Below the pieces are notes generated by a model. That model ran no database searches. It was not told where the DNA came from and was given only the letters and a program-made list of their open reading frames with translations. Source: Bacteroidota bacterium (GTDB lineage Bacteria; Bacteroidota; Bacteroidia; Flavobacteriales; Flavobacteriaceae). From it: a stretch of DNA of 27,483 bases. This document shows positions 1 to 7,714 of this stretch, piece by piece. The DNA lies in contig JAEWLN010000138.1 of assembly GCA_023457535.1 (NCBI GenBank), forward strand, positions 1 through 27,483, given 5' to 3'. How positions within the stretch are numbered: position 1 is the first letter of the stretch; every line of letters begins with the position of its first letter. Made by a program: the position numbers and the translations under genes.

Positions 1-753
1 GATCTGAGCAAAGAGAACGAGCCGGACATTTACAATGCGATCAAAAAAGATGCATTGCTCGAAAACGTTACGCTCGACGCCGATGGCAAAATCGATTTCA
101 AAGACGGATCGGTGACGCAGAATACGCGCGTTTCCTACCCAATCTACCACATCGAGAACATCGTCAAGCCGGTTTCCAAAGCGGGCCACGCAAATAAAGT
201 GATTTTCCTTACCGCAGATGCGTTCGGGGTGATGCCGCCGGTATCAAAACTGACGCCCGAGCAAACCAAGTATTATTTCCTTTCCGGCTTTACCGCCAAG
301 CTGGCCGGTACGGAGCGCGGTGTTACAGAGCCGCAGCCTACATTCTCGGCATGTTTTGGCAAGGCATTCCTGACGTTGCACCCGACACAGTACGGACAGG
401 AGCTCGTCAAAAAAATGGAACAGCATAACGCCCAGGCCTATATGGTCAACACGGGATGGAACGGAACGGGCAAGCGCATTTCGATCAAGGATACGCGTGC
501 GATCATCGACCGCATCCTTGACGGTTCGATCGAACACGCCGAAATGACTACTGTTCCGGTATTCAATTTCAGTGTGCCTACTGCGCTTGAGGGCGTCGAT
601 ACAGGCATTCTCGATCCGCGTAAAACCTACGCAGACCAAGCGGACTGGACGGCAAAGGCACAAGATCTGGCGGGAAGATTTATCAAGAATTTCGAGCAAT
701 ATACGGACAACGAAGAAGGTAAAAACCTCGTCAAAGCCGGCCCGCAATTATAA
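1..753 (+). CDS. pckA: Phosphoenolpyruvate carboxykinase (ATP), C-terminal part, cut by window edge
   Basis: This is the last 250 codons of ATP-dependent PEP carboxykinase, which turns oxaloacetate and ATP into phosphoenolpyruvate, CO2 and ADP at the start of gluconeogenesis in the cytosol. The frame is open from base 1, so the true start lies outside the window; the family is about 530-540 residues. The text matches the E. coli enzyme closely from memory: the NTRVSYP stretch with the substrate-binding Arg, FLTADAFGV, the TGTERG-like AGTERG loop, FSACFG, NTGWNGTG and KRISIKDTRAIID near the adenine site, and a GPQL end like GPKL in E. coli. A hairpin with a T run follows at once, so the gene probably ends its transcript here. 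Identification is near certain. Confidence 0.97.
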   Translation, partial: DLSKENEPDIYNAIKKDALLENVTLDADGKIDFKDGSVTQNTRVSYPIYHIENIVKPVSKAGHANKVIFLTADAFGVMPPVSKLTPEQTKYYFLSGFTAKLAGTERGVTEPQPTFSACFGKAFLTLHPTQYGQELVKKMEQHNAQAYMVNTGWNGTGKRISIKDTRAIIDRILDGSIEHAEMTTVPVFNFSVPTALEGVDTGILDPRKTYADQADWTAKAQDLAGRFIKNFEQYTDNEEGKNLVKAGPQL

Positions 754-775
754 AAGAAAAACAATTATTGATTCC

Positions 776-808
776 CTAAAGGCGCCCTCGTTTGATGGCG
801 CTTTTTTT
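776..808 (+). terminator. Rho-independent terminator of pckA
   Basis: GCGCC (782-786) pairs with GGCGC (797-801) across a 10-base loop, the A run before it can extend pairing with the T run after it around one bulged G, and seven T follow (802-808). It begins 23 bases after the pckA stop. Confidence 0.8.
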
Positions 809-822
809 TATGGCTAGAAAAC

Positions 823-870
823 AAAAAATTCCAAACGCCCTGGTGTAAAACCATCGGAATTTGGAATTTT
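823..870 (-). terminator. Rho-independent terminator of the DUF4271-hemD unit
   Basis: An 11-bp perfect inverted repeat (AAAATTCCAAA at 825-835 with TTTGGAATTTT at 860-870) has a 24-base loop that itself contains TGGT/ACCA. Read on the minus strand it ends in a T run and lies 20 bases past the hemD stop, so it fits hemD best; it can also back up the pckA terminator on the other strand. Confidence 0.7.
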
Positions 871-889
871 GGTTTTGGTAACGGGGCGG

Positions 890-1639
890 TTATTTTCCCT
901 TATTCGCCTCTGCGATATATTTCTCCAATGCCATTGTCATAGACGGTGTTTCAGGCGTTGGCGCGAGGATGTCGATGCGCAAACCATGTTCGAGTGCTTC
1001 CTTTTGCGTCGTGCTGCCAAATACGGCAATACGCGTGTTGTTCTGCTCGAAATCCGGGAAATTCTTGAACAGCGATTTGATTCCGGTCGGGCTGAAAAAT
1101 GCCAGTACGTCATAATACACATCGGCCAGATCGGAAAGGTCGCTCATAACGGTTTTGTAAAACGTTCCGGGCATCCATTGCACTTTTAAATTGTTGAGTA
1201 CGGGCGGAATATCAGCGTTGAGCTGATCTGAAGCAGGCAACAAAAACTTCTCGTCTTTGTACTTTTTGATCAGCGGGGCCATATCGGAAAAGTCCTTTTG
1301 TCCGACATAGATCTTGCGTTTGCGGTACACCACATATTTCTGAAGATAAAACGCAATGGCTTCGCTCTGGCAGAAATACTTGAGGTCTTCCGGAACTTTA
1401 TAGCGCATCTCTTCTGCAACGCGAAAAAAATGATCGACCGAGTTCTTGCTCGTCAGGATGATCGCGGTGAAATTGTTGAGGTCTATTTTCTGTAATCTTA
1501 CGTCTTTAGCACTGACTCCTTCAACGTGGATAAAAGGCCTGAAGTCGATCTTTACTTTATGTTTTTGCTGTAACTCAAAATAAGGAGAATTTTCGACTTT
1601 GGGTTCCGGCTGTGATACTAAAATAGTTTTCACTTTCAT
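890..1639 (-). CDS. hemD: Uroporphyrinogen-III synthase
   Basis: The 249-residue product looks like the Bacteroidota form of uroporphyrinogen-III synthase, the cytosolic enzyme that closes hydroxymethylbilane into uroporphyrinogen III for haem and sirohaem. HemD is poorly conserved, so I rely on length, on the bilobed pattern and on short family-like stretches: ILVSQPEP at the N-terminus, AIILTSKNSVDHF near residues 58-70, FCQSEAIA near 88-95, FFSPTGIKSLF near 181-191 and IAVFGSTTQKEALEHG near 204-219. The start ATG at 1639 gives the expected N-terminal beta strand. It lies 19 bases after the DUF4271 gene on the same strand, a neighbour pair I know from flavobacteria, and probably shares its promoter at 2333-2340. 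No catalytic residues are diagnostic in this family. Confidence 0.85.
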   Translation of the reverse strand: MKVKTILVSQPEPKVENSPYFELQQKHKVKIDFRPFIHVEGVSAKDVRLQKIDLNNFTAIILTSKNSVDHFFRVAEEMRYKVPEDLKYFCQSEAIAFYLQKYVVYRKRKIYVGQKDFSDMAPLIKKYKDEKFLLPASDQLNADIPPVLNNLKVQWMPGTFYKTVMSDLSDLADVYYDVLAFFSPTGIKSLFKNFPDFEQNNTRIAVFGSTTQKEALEHGLRIDILAPTPETPSMTMALEKYIAEANKGK

Positions 1640-1658
1640 ATAGAGACAAATAAATATG

Positions 1659-2327
1659 CTAACTTTTCGTAAACCAATAGTACATGAAATAATAGGGCGC
1701 TATTTCAAGTGCGCAAAGATATAAAATAAAATAGAATAACCGGCCGAGCAGAAAGTTTTGATAATTCTTTAGTGAGACAAGGTAAGTTAACAGGTTTGTT
1801 GTCAGAACTACAAAAATTAATGCGTAAATTAGCATATTTGATGGCGAATCATTGTAAAACAGTATGATATCGATTGGAAGTACAAGCAAACCGATATAAG
1901 TGCGGTAACTCACCTTTTGCAAATTAAATTGCTCAGCGAATTCTTCCATGTTGAACGAGGTGGCAATAATCTTTTCGATCAGGAATTTAGCCAATACAAA
2001 AACGCCCAGGAACGTGAAAATCCGCAGGAACGCGATCCAATCTGTTTTGGCCACATGTCCAAAGTGCGCCAGGACGAGCTGGATGAAAAATGCGAGCGAA
2101 ACCAGTTGGACGATAAAAAGCAAAATCGTAAACCCGCTCATCAGGTGCGAACTGTCGCGGTACACCTTGATGTATTTGTCCGATACGATCAGCCGCAGGT
2201 ATTCGTTGAAACGCGTTTCGAAAAATGATTTGGCTACGGCAATCAGCACGAACGCCACCAGAAACACAATGGTCGCCCAATCGCGGGGTTCGAGGATTCT
2301 GGGCTGGAGCACGGTGTCGGTCATCAT
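1659..2327 (-). CDS. DUF4271 integral membrane protein
   Basis: The product is an all-helical inner-membrane protein of about 222 residues with roughly five or six hydrophobic segments, the first near residues 20-38 (IVFLVAFVLIAVAKSF) and the last near the C-terminus. It resembles DUF4271, a Bacteroidota family of unknown function often found next to hemD. An upstream in-frame ATG at 2357 is possible, but a good -10 box (2333-2340) lies between it and 2327, so translation from 2327 or the adjacent ATG at 2324 is more likely; either start would sit almost at the 5' end of the transcript. The gene is transcribed with hemD, 19 bases downstream. Whether it helps haem synthesis is inference from position only. 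Confidence 0.78.
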   Translation of the reverse strand: MMTDTVLQPRILEPRDWATIVFLVAFVLIAVAKSFFETRFNEYLRLIVSDKYIKVYRDSSHLMSGFTILLFIVQLVSLAFFIQLVLAHFGHVAKTDWIAFLRIFTFLGVFVLAKFLIEKIIATSFNMEEFAEQFNLQKVSYRTYIGLLVLPIDIILFYNDSPSNMLIYALIFVVLTTNLLTYLVSLKNYQNFLLGRLFYFILYLCALEIAPYYFMYYWFTKS

Positions 2328-2332
2328 GGGGC

Positions 2333-2340
2333 CAAAATTA
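2333..2340 (-). promoter_or_regulatory. Bacteroidota -10 box for DUF4271-hemD
   Basis: On the minus strand this reads TAATTTTG, a perfect TAnnTTTG box. It ends only five bases before the ATG at 2327, which implies a leaderless or nearly leaderless transcript. No clear -33 TTG is visible. Confidence 0.55.
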
Positions 2341-2387
2341 CTAATTTTTATTATCATTTTATTAGGACGGGGCAGCCGTAAATAGTT

Positions 2388-2395
2388 TATTTTTG
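2388..2395 (+). promoter_or_regulatory. Bacteroidota -10 box for the mannosyltransferase-pyrC run
   Basis: TATTTTTG is a perfect TAnnTTTG match ending 18 bases before the ATG at 2414, which fits a short 5' leader. It faces away from the DUF4271-hemD promoter in the same 86-base divergent gap. Confidence 0.6.
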
Positions 2396-2413
2396 CGCTA
2401 AAATTGAGCCTTT

Positions 2414-3139
2414 ATGCGTGACGGCCTGGTCATCATTCCGACCTATAACGAAATTGAAAACATAGAAAGTATCGTTCGGGCGGTGTTTTCACTGCATCGC
2501 AATTTCGACGTGCTGATCATTGACGACAATTCCCCCGACGGAACCGCATCGAAAGTCACCGCACTCCAAACGGAATTCCCCAAAAGGCTTTTTCTTGAAA
2601 AACGCGCCAAAAAAGCCGGGCTCGGCACCGCATACGTCCACGGGTTCAAATGGGCGCTCGATCGCCATTATCCGCTCGTGTTTGAAATGGATGCCGATTT
2701 TTCGCACAATCCCGCCGATCTGGAAAAGCTTCACGATGCGTGTCATTTCGGATCGGCCGACGTAGCCATCGGATCGCGCTACGTCACGGGCGTCAATGTT
2801 GTGAACTGGCCGCTGAGCCGCGTGCTGATGTCGTATTTTGCATCGGTGTACGTCAAGCTCATCACCGGTATGAAAATCCACGACGCGACCGCCGGGTTCA
2901 TTTGTTACAAAGCTGAAGTGCTGCGTGCGGTGAACCTCGACAAAATAAAATTCATCGGCTATGCGTTTCAGATCGAGATGAAGTACCGCGCTTTTGCGAA
3001 AAATTTTCGAATCGTAGAGGTGCCGATCATTTTTACCGACCGCACCAAAGGCCAGTCCAAGATGAGCAATGCCATCATCACCGAGGCCGTTTTTGGCGTG
3101 ATCCAATTGCGCATCCGCAAATTATTCAACAGATTGTAA
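2414..3139 (+). CDS. Polyprenol-phosphate mannosyltransferase (GT2, Dpm1-like)
   Basis: The 241-residue enzyme is a family 2 GT-A glycosyltransferase of the dolichol/polyprenol-phosphate mannose synthase type, which moves mannose (or a related sugar) from GDP-sugar to a polyprenyl phosphate at the inner face of the membrane for later glycan or protein glycosylation. Visible motifs are VIIPTYNE at residues 6-13, IIDDNSPDGT at 35-44, the metal-binding D-x-D at 93-95 within EMDADFSHNP, GSRYV at 120-124 and the TKGQSKMS acceptor loop at 211-218. There is no C-terminal membrane domain, as in the short Dpm1 forms. Its TAA is followed directly by the ATG of pyrC with no spacer, so the two genes are probably co-translated. 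The exact sugar is not shown by the sequence. Confidence 0.92.
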   Translation: MRDGLVIIPTYNEIENIESIVRAVFSLHRNFDVLIIDDNSPDGTASKVTALQTEFPKRLFLEKRAKKAGLGTAYVHGFKWALDRHYPLVFEMDADFSHNPADLEKLHDACHFGSADVAIGSRYVTGVNVVNWPLSRVLMSYFASVYVKLITGMKIHDATAGFICYKAEVLRAVNLDKIKFIGYAFQIEMKYRAFAKNFRIVEVPIIFTDRTKGQSKMSNAIITEAVFGVIQLRIRKLFNRL

Positions 3140-4480
3140 ATGAACAGGATTTTAATCAAAAATGCGAAAATAGTCAACGAAGGCCAGATTTTCGAAGGGG
3201 ATGTACTGATCGAGAATCAATACATTGCCGAAATCGCCGAATCGATCAGCGCCAAATCGTCGACCACGCAAATCATCGATGCCGAAGGGAATTATCTGAT
3301 TCCGGGCGCCATCGACGACCAGGTGCATTTTCGCGAGCCGGGACTTACGCACAAGGGCGACATTGCGTCTGAATCGCGTGCTGCCGTGGCCGGAGGCGTT
3401 ACCTCGTTCATCGAACAGCCCAACACCGTTCCGAACGCCGTGACGCAGGAATTGCTCGCGCAGAAATATGACATTGCGGCCCAAACCTCGTACGCGAATT
3501 ATTCGTTTATGATGGGAGCGACCAATGACAATTTAGAGGAAGTGCTCAAAACAGACCCAAAGAACGTGGCCGGCATCAAGATTTTCCTGGGTTCGTCTAC
3601 AGGAAATATGCTGGTGGACAATGAGGCTGTGCTTGAAAAGATTTTTGCGTCCACGCCCATGCTCATTGCCGTTCATTGTGAGGACGAGCAAACCATTAAG
3701 GACAATCTCGAAAAGTTCAAAGAAGAATACGGCGATCAGGTGCCGGTGACCGCGCACCATTTGATCCGAAGCGCCGAGGCGTGTTACCTTTCATCGTCCA
3801 GGGCCGTTGCGTTGGCCAAAAAGACCGGCGCGCGTTTGCATATTTTCCATTTGTCCACAGCGCGCGAAATGGAGTTGTTCACCAATAAAATTCCGCTTGA
3901 GGACAAAAAGATCACCGCAGAGGTTTGCGTCCACCATTTGTGGTTCACCGATGCCGATTACGCCACCAAAGGCAACCTGATCAAATGGAATCCTGCCGTG
4001 AAAACCGCTGAAGACCGCCAGGGGCTGTGGGAAGCATTGCTCGACGACCGCATCGATGTGATCGCCACGGACCACGCCCCGCACACGCTCGAGGAGAAAA
4101 AGCTGCCGTATTTACAGGCGCCGTCCGGAGGACCGCTTGTGCAACACTCGGTGGTGGCGATGTTCGAGGCGCATCATCAGGGCAAAATATCGGTGGAGAA
4201 AATTGTCGAAAAAATGGCGCACAATCCGGCCAGGATTTTCAAGATCGAAAAGCGCGGGTTTGTCCGCGAAGGCTATTTTGCCGATCTGGCCATCGTTAAT
4301 CCGGGGTTGCCGTGGAATGTCAAAAAGGAAAACATTCTGTATAAATGCGGCTGGTCGCCGTTTGAAGGTTATAATTTCAAATCGAGAATTACCCATACCT
4401 TTGTCAATGGTCAATTGGTTTACAATAATTTCAAAGTCAAGGACATCCGTCAGGGCCAGCGTTTGACGTTTGACCGATAA
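3140..4480 (+). CDS. pyrC: Dihydroorotase (type I-like, Q-x-H metal motif)
   Basis: The 446-residue amidohydrolase cyclises carbamoyl aspartate to dihydroorotate in pyrimidine synthesis. The fold markers are present: the metal-site loop DDQVHFREPG at 59-68, the GIKIFLGSSTGN stretch with the lysine that is normally carboxylated (K147), H179 in AVHCEDE, H237 in FHLSTA, NPAVK at 284-288 and D311 in IATDHAPH. In most family members the first motif is H-x-H; here the first His is Gln61, with His63 kept. I recall the same Q in other Bacteroidota dihydroorotases, so it is probably a lineage trait and not loss of function. The start ATG follows the previous stop with no gap, and the DUF4296 gene follows 10 bases later. 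Confidence 0.93.
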   Translation: MNRILIKNAKIVNEGQIFEGDVLIENQYIAEIAESISAKSSTTQIIDAEGNYLIPGAIDDQVHFREPGLTHKGDIASESRAAVAGGVTSFIEQPNTVPNAVTQELLAQKYDIAAQTSYANYSFMMGATNDNLEEVLKTDPKNVAGIKIFLGSSTGNMLVDNEAVLEKIFASTPMLIAVHCEDEQTIKDNLEKFKEEYGDQVPVTAHHLIRSAEACYLSSSRAVALAKKTGARLHIFHLSTAREMELFTNKIPLEDKKITAEVCVHHLWFTDADYATKGNLIKWNPAVKTAEDRQGLWEALLDDRIDVIATDHAPHTLEEKKLPYLQAPSGGPLVQHSVVAMFEAHHQGKISVEKIVEKMAHNPARIFKIEKRGFVREGYFADLAIVNPGLPWNVKKENILYKCGWSPFEGYNFKSRITHTFVNGQLVYNNFKVKDIRQGQRLTFDR

Positions 4481-4490
4481 TTTTTGCGAT

Positions 4491-4868
4491 ATGAGAAAAG
4501 TGCTGTTTTTATTCCTGTTGGCTATATCCTGGTCTTGCGCGCAAAAAGCGGTCGAAAAACCGGACAATCTGATCGATGAATCTACGATGGTCAATATTTT
4601 ATATGATCTGTCGGTGATTGAAGCAATGAAAACGCGCGACCCTAAACTGGGTCATTCGTCATCGGAATACATCTACAAAAAATACAACGTGGACAGCATG
4701 CAATTTGCGCGCAGCAACCAATATTACGCAGCCGAAATCGACCAGTACAAAAAGATTTACGAAAAGGTCGATGCGCGTTTGAACCAGGAAAAGCAGCATG
4801 CCGATTCACTGGCCGGAAAAACCGGAAAACCGGCTCCAACGGGTATGGAAACGCCGCAGATCAAGTAA
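4491..4868 (+). CDS. DUF4296 lipoprotein
   Basis: This is a 125-residue lipoprotein: a charged start, a hydrophobic segment and a lipobox ending in WSC with the lipidated Cys at residue 16. The mature part has an N-terminal region with MVNILYDLSVIEA and a later helix-rich part rich in Tyr, Lys and Glu (about residues 58-105), then a Pro/Thr-rich tail. This matches DUF4296, a Bacteroidota family of unknown function found after dihydroorotase in flavobacteria. I chose the ATG at 4491 because it begins the signal peptide; an in-frame TTG at 4470 would put a polar stretch before it and overlap pyrC. Its 3' end overlaps the convergent epimerase gene by eight bases. Confidence 0.82.
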   Translation: MRKVLFLFLLAISWSCAQKAVEKPDNLIDESTMVNILYDLSVIEAMKTRDPKLGHSSSEYIYKKYNVDSMQFARSNQYYAAEIDQYKKIYEKVDARLNQEKQHADSLAGKTGKPAPTGMETPQIK

Positions 4869-5865
4869 TTTTTTTAGGATAATGTGCCGCTATCCGGGCA
4901 ATGTACGCATCGAGATCGGCAAAGGTGTGGTACAGCGCAAACCCTACGCGCTGACTTGAAAAATGTTCCTGGTGATGCATGGCGCGCACCATCGACCGGG
5001 TCAAGGTGCGTTTTTTACCCAACAGCGAGGCAACGTAGTCCAATCGCCACGCGATAGCCGTCATCCAGGGTTTCGCTTCGACCGACGGCGGTTTTACGCC
5101 AAGCGCGCGCGCGATGGTTTGAACGATGTGCGCAAACGACGCATTTTTATTCACGACGATGAAACGCTCGCCGCTGACATCGCTTTCCATCAGGCGGATC
5201 ATGATGGTAACCACGTCTTTGACCGTCGTAAAACCCGTGACGCCTTTGGTATAAAAGGGAAGTCCGCGGGCCACGCGCGTAAAAATCTCTCCGGTTCCCG
5301 ATTCCCAGAAACACGGACCCAGAATAACCCCCGGATTCACGATCACTGCCGCAAGTCCTTCCTGCTGCCCGCGCCATATCTCCATCTCGGCACCGTATTT
5401 TGAAATGGCGTAATCGCTGTGGGGCATTTCGGGGTTCCATTCGGTGTCTTCCGTGATGATCTGCACGCCTTCCTTTAAATCGCCAAGGGCCGCGATCGAA
5501 CTGACGTGGCAAAGTTTGCTGACGCCATATTCGAGGCAAAAATTGACAATGTTGGCCGTGCCTTCGATATTGACTTTGCGCATGATCTCTTCATCTGCCG
5601 GATCAAATGACACGTGTGCAGCGCAGTGGTACACCACGTCGATGTCCTGAAATGCCGTTTCCAGCGACGGTACATCGGTAATATCGGCCTGGATCCAATG
5701 GATGCGCTCAAAAAGCGCCTGTTGTTTGTACAGCGCAAAAACGTGGCGCGTTTTGTTTACCGATTCGTTGGTGCGGTAAATGGCTGCGACCGATTGGCCG
5801 TTGAGCAACAGTTGCAGTGTAAGATGTGATCCGACGAGTCCGGTGGCGCCTGTGATGAGAATCAT
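4861..5865 (-). CDS. NAD(P)-dependent epimerase/reductase (extended SDR)
   Basis: The 334-residue protein is an extended short-chain dehydrogenase. The Rossmann nucleotide motif GATGLVGSH is at residues 6-14, an acidic residue follows the second strand region (Q60-A-D-I), a Ser pair is at 122-123 and the catalytic YAISK puts Tyr152 and Lys156 four apart, as required. HCAAHVSF near 80-87 and NPGVILGP further on resemble dihydroflavonol-reductase or 3-beta-hydroxysteroid dehydrogenase-like members; the substrate is unknown. An in-frame ATG at 5898 would add 11 residues before the first strand and lies upstream of a likely -10 box, so 5865 is the better start. The gene runs against the DUF4296 gene and overlaps its tail by eight bases. 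Confidence 0.88.
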   Translation of the reverse strand: MILITGATGLVGSHLTLQLLLNGQSVAAIYRTNESVNKTRHVFALYKQQALFERIHWIQADITDVPSLETAFQDIDVVYHCAAHVSFDPADEEIMRKVNIEGTANIVNFCLEYGVSKLCHVSSIAALGDLKEGVQIITEDTEWNPEMPHSDYAISKYGAEMEIWRGQQEGLAAVIVNPGVILGPCFWESGTGEIFTRVARGLPFYTKGVTGFTTVKDVVTIMIRLMESDVSGERFIVVNKNASFAHIVQTIARALGVKPPSVEAKPWMTAIAWRLDYVASLLGKKRTLTRSMVRAMHHQEHFSSQRVGFALYHTFADLDAYIARIAAHYPKKIT

Positions 5866-5869
5866 TTGG

Positions 5870-5877
5870 TAAAGATA
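5870..5877 (-). promoter_or_regulatory. Probable -10 box of the epimerase gene
   Basis: The minus strand reads TATCTTTA, one mismatch from TAnnTTTG, and ends four bases before the ATG at 5865. If used, the mRNA would be almost leaderless. Confidence 0.4.
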
Positions 5878-5917
5878 GCGAAGTGGGGGTAAAGACAAAA
5901 GGCGATGTGCAGATAAT

Positions 5918-5959
5918 GTCGAATGTCGAACGGCGAACGTCGAATGTGGAACGTCGAAC
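5918..5959. repeat. Two tandem copies of a 21-bp GTCGAAYG-rich unit
   Basis: Positions 5918-5938 and 5939-5959 are two 21-bp copies differing at two bases, themselves built of ~7-bp pieces like GTCGAAC. Read in one frame it would encode SNVERRT twice, a string I recall from spurious ORFs in other bacteria. It lies between the epimerase promoter and the tyrS promoter. Confidence 0.75.
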
Positions 5960-5993
5960 GCGTGTAACTTTAAACTTTAAACCTTTCCCAACC

Positions 5994-6024
5994 TTTGATA
6001 CTTTCGAACTTCCCCCTATCTTTG
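5994..6024 (+). promoter_or_regulatory. tyrS promoter (-33 TTTG, -10 TATCTTTG)
   Basis: TTTG (5994-5997) and TATCTTTG (6017-6024) are separated by 19 bases, the textbook Bacteroidota arrangement. The box ends 17 bases before the ATG at 6042. This is the best complete promoter in the window. Confidence 0.75.
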
Positions 6025-6041
6025 CCGCAAAATTTACCAGA

Positions 6042-7382
6042 ATGAAGAATCTTGTCGACGAACTTAAATGGCGCGGACTTTACCACGATAGCATGCCGGG
6101 CACTGAAGAGCAATTACTCAAGGAACCCACTGCGGCGTATATCGGGTTTGACCCAACGGCCGACTCGTTGCACATTGGCAGCATGGTTCAGATCATCCTG
6201 TTGACGCACCTGCGCAATTTTGGCCACCAGCCGATAGCGCTTGTAGGCGGTGCGACGGGTATGATTGGCGACCCTTCCGGTAAGTCCGACGAGCGCAATT
6301 TGCTCGACGAGCAGCAGCTTGCCAAAAATGTGGCGGGCATCAAGCGCGTGTTGTCGCGGTTTCTCGATTTCAACGCAAGCGGACCGCAGGCGCCTCTGAT
6401 GGTCAACAATTACGATTGGATGAAGGATTTTTCATTTATCGATTTTGCGCGTGAGGTAGGCAAACGCATCACGGTCAATTATATGATGGCCAAGGATTCA
6501 GTGAAAAAACGGCTTTCGGGCGAGGCAGGCGACGGCATGTCTTTTACCGAATTCACCTACCAACTTATCCAGGGATACGATTTTTACCACTTGCACAAAC
6601 ACTACAATTGCGTGTTGCAAATGGGCGGATCGGACCAATGGGGCAATATCACCACGGGGACGGAGCTGGTTCGACGGCTCAATCCGAACACAGATGCAAA
6701 GGCGTTTGCGCTGACCACGCCGCTGATCACCAAAGCCGATGGCTCTAAATTCGGGAAGTCCGAAGGCGGGAATATCTGGCTTGACGCCGACAAAACATCG
6801 GTGTACAAATTCTACCAATTCTGGCTTAACACTACCGATGACGATGCGGAGAAATACATCAAGATCTTCACATTTCTCGATCAGGCGGCTGTCGAAGAAC
6901 TGACCGCCGAACACAAACAAGCGCCGCATTTGCGCGTATTGCAACGCAAACTCGCCGAGGAAGTCACCGCCTTTGTTCACGGCCGCGATGAGCTCGACCG
7001 CGCGATCAGGGCGTCCAGTATATTGTTTGGCAATTCCACATCGGAAGAGCTCAAAACGCTTGACAGCCTTACGTTTCTGGAGATTTTCGACGGCGTCCCT
7101 CAGGCCGAGTTATCTCTCGATGAGGTTGCCAAAGGCATTAATATCGTGGATGTACTGAACGAAAAATCCGGGTTTTTAAAATCCAACGGCGAAGCACGCC
7201 GCGCACTGGCCGAAAATTCAATTTCCGTCAACAAGGAAAAAGTAGCCGAGGGCTTTGTGTTGTCGGAAAAAGATTTAATCAACCAACAGTTTGTACTGCT
7301 GCAACGCGGCAAGAAAAATTATTTTGTACTGCGCGTGTCGTCGACTGCTGCGGCCGCTGTGATGCAATTGCCGATCGTGTGA
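6042..7382 (+). CDS. tyrS: Tyrosyl-tRNA synthetase
   Basis: The 446-residue class I aminoacyl-tRNA synthetase charges tRNA-Tyr in the cytosol. The N-terminal GFDPTADSLHIGS carries the HIGH-type motif at 44-47 (HIGS), the middle has MGGSDQWGN typical of tyrosine recognition, KFGKS at 236-240 is the KMSKS-type loop, and the last ~75 residues form an S4 RNA-binding domain (VDVLNEKSGFLKSNGEARR, then NKEKV). Length fits bacterial TyrRS of the 420-430 class with a slightly longer tail. The reading frame stays open upstream to 5883, but that part is the 21-bp repeat and promoter, so the start is 6042, next to a perfect promoter. A convergent small gene ends two bases after the stop. Confidence 0.97.
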   Translation: MKNLVDELKWRGLYHDSMPGTEEQLLKEPTAAYIGFDPTADSLHIGSMVQIILLTHLRNFGHQPIALVGGATGMIGDPSGKSDERNLLDEQQLAKNVAGIKRVLSRFLDFNASGPQAPLMVNNYDWMKDFSFIDFAREVGKRITVNYMMAKDSVKKRLSGEAGDGMSFTEFTYQLIQGYDFYHLHKHYNCVLQMGGSDQWGNITTGTELVRRLNPNTDAKAFALTTPLITKADGSKFGKSEGGNIWLDADKTSVYKFYQFWLNTTDDDAEKYIKIFTFLDQAAVEELTAEHKQAPHLRVLQRKLAEEVTAFVHGRDELDRAIRASSILFGNSTSEELKTLDSLTFLEIFDGVPQAELSLDEVAKGINIVDVLNEKSGFLKSNGEARRALAENSISVNKEKVAEGFVLSEKDLINQQFVLLQRGKKNYFVLRVSSTAAAAVMQLPIV

Positions 7383-7383
7383 T

Positions 7384-7593
7384 TTATGACGCCATCGGCA
7401 TGCGGTAGACCAGCTCGCTGAGCGGCTCGTGAATGTCGGCGTTGCGCGAGCGCCAAAGCTCTATTTTGAGTTGGGCCATCACTTCGCGGCGTTGGGTTTC
7501 GTCGAGGTTTTTGAGTCGTTCGCGGATGACTTGCACGGTTGGGTATTTGTAGCGCGAAGTTTTGAGTCTGCTGACAATGTAATTGGAGTCCAT
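7384..7593 (-). CDS. Small conserved-looking hypothetical protein (69 aa)
   Basis: A 69-codon frame opens with ATG and ends one base short of the tyrS stop on the other strand. The product is basic and mostly helical, with many Arg, Lys and Glu and no signal or membrane segment; RLKTSRYKYP, VIRERLKNLDE and RREVMAQLKIELW suggest two or three amphipathic helices, as in a small cytosolic binding protein. I do not recognise a family. A weak -10-like TAATTTG lies ~45 bases upstream on the same strand. It is probably a real gene because it fills the gap exactly and shows no frame-disrupting composition, but this is not certain. Confidence 0.55.
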   Translation of the reverse strand: MDSNYIVSRLKTSRYKYPTVQVIRERLKNLDETQRREVMAQLKIELWRSRNADIHEPLSELVYRMPMAS

Positions 7594-7714
7594 GTTGATT
7601 CGGTTATGAAGTTATTAATCAGATTCGTCCTGCAAATTATTCACATCACACCACAATCGTATTACATCATTGTTATTTTAGTTTTATAAGATCATAAGGT
7701 TTTGGGCGGCGCGG

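Noticed and set aside
2489..3106. Minus-strand 205-codon frame opposite the mannosyltransferase gene
   Set aside because: Shadow of a well-supported GT2 gene; no promoter or motif of its own.
5883..6041. N-terminal extension of TyrS of 53 codons
   Set aside because: This part is the 21-bp repeat and a full promoter; the conserved enzyme begins at 6042.
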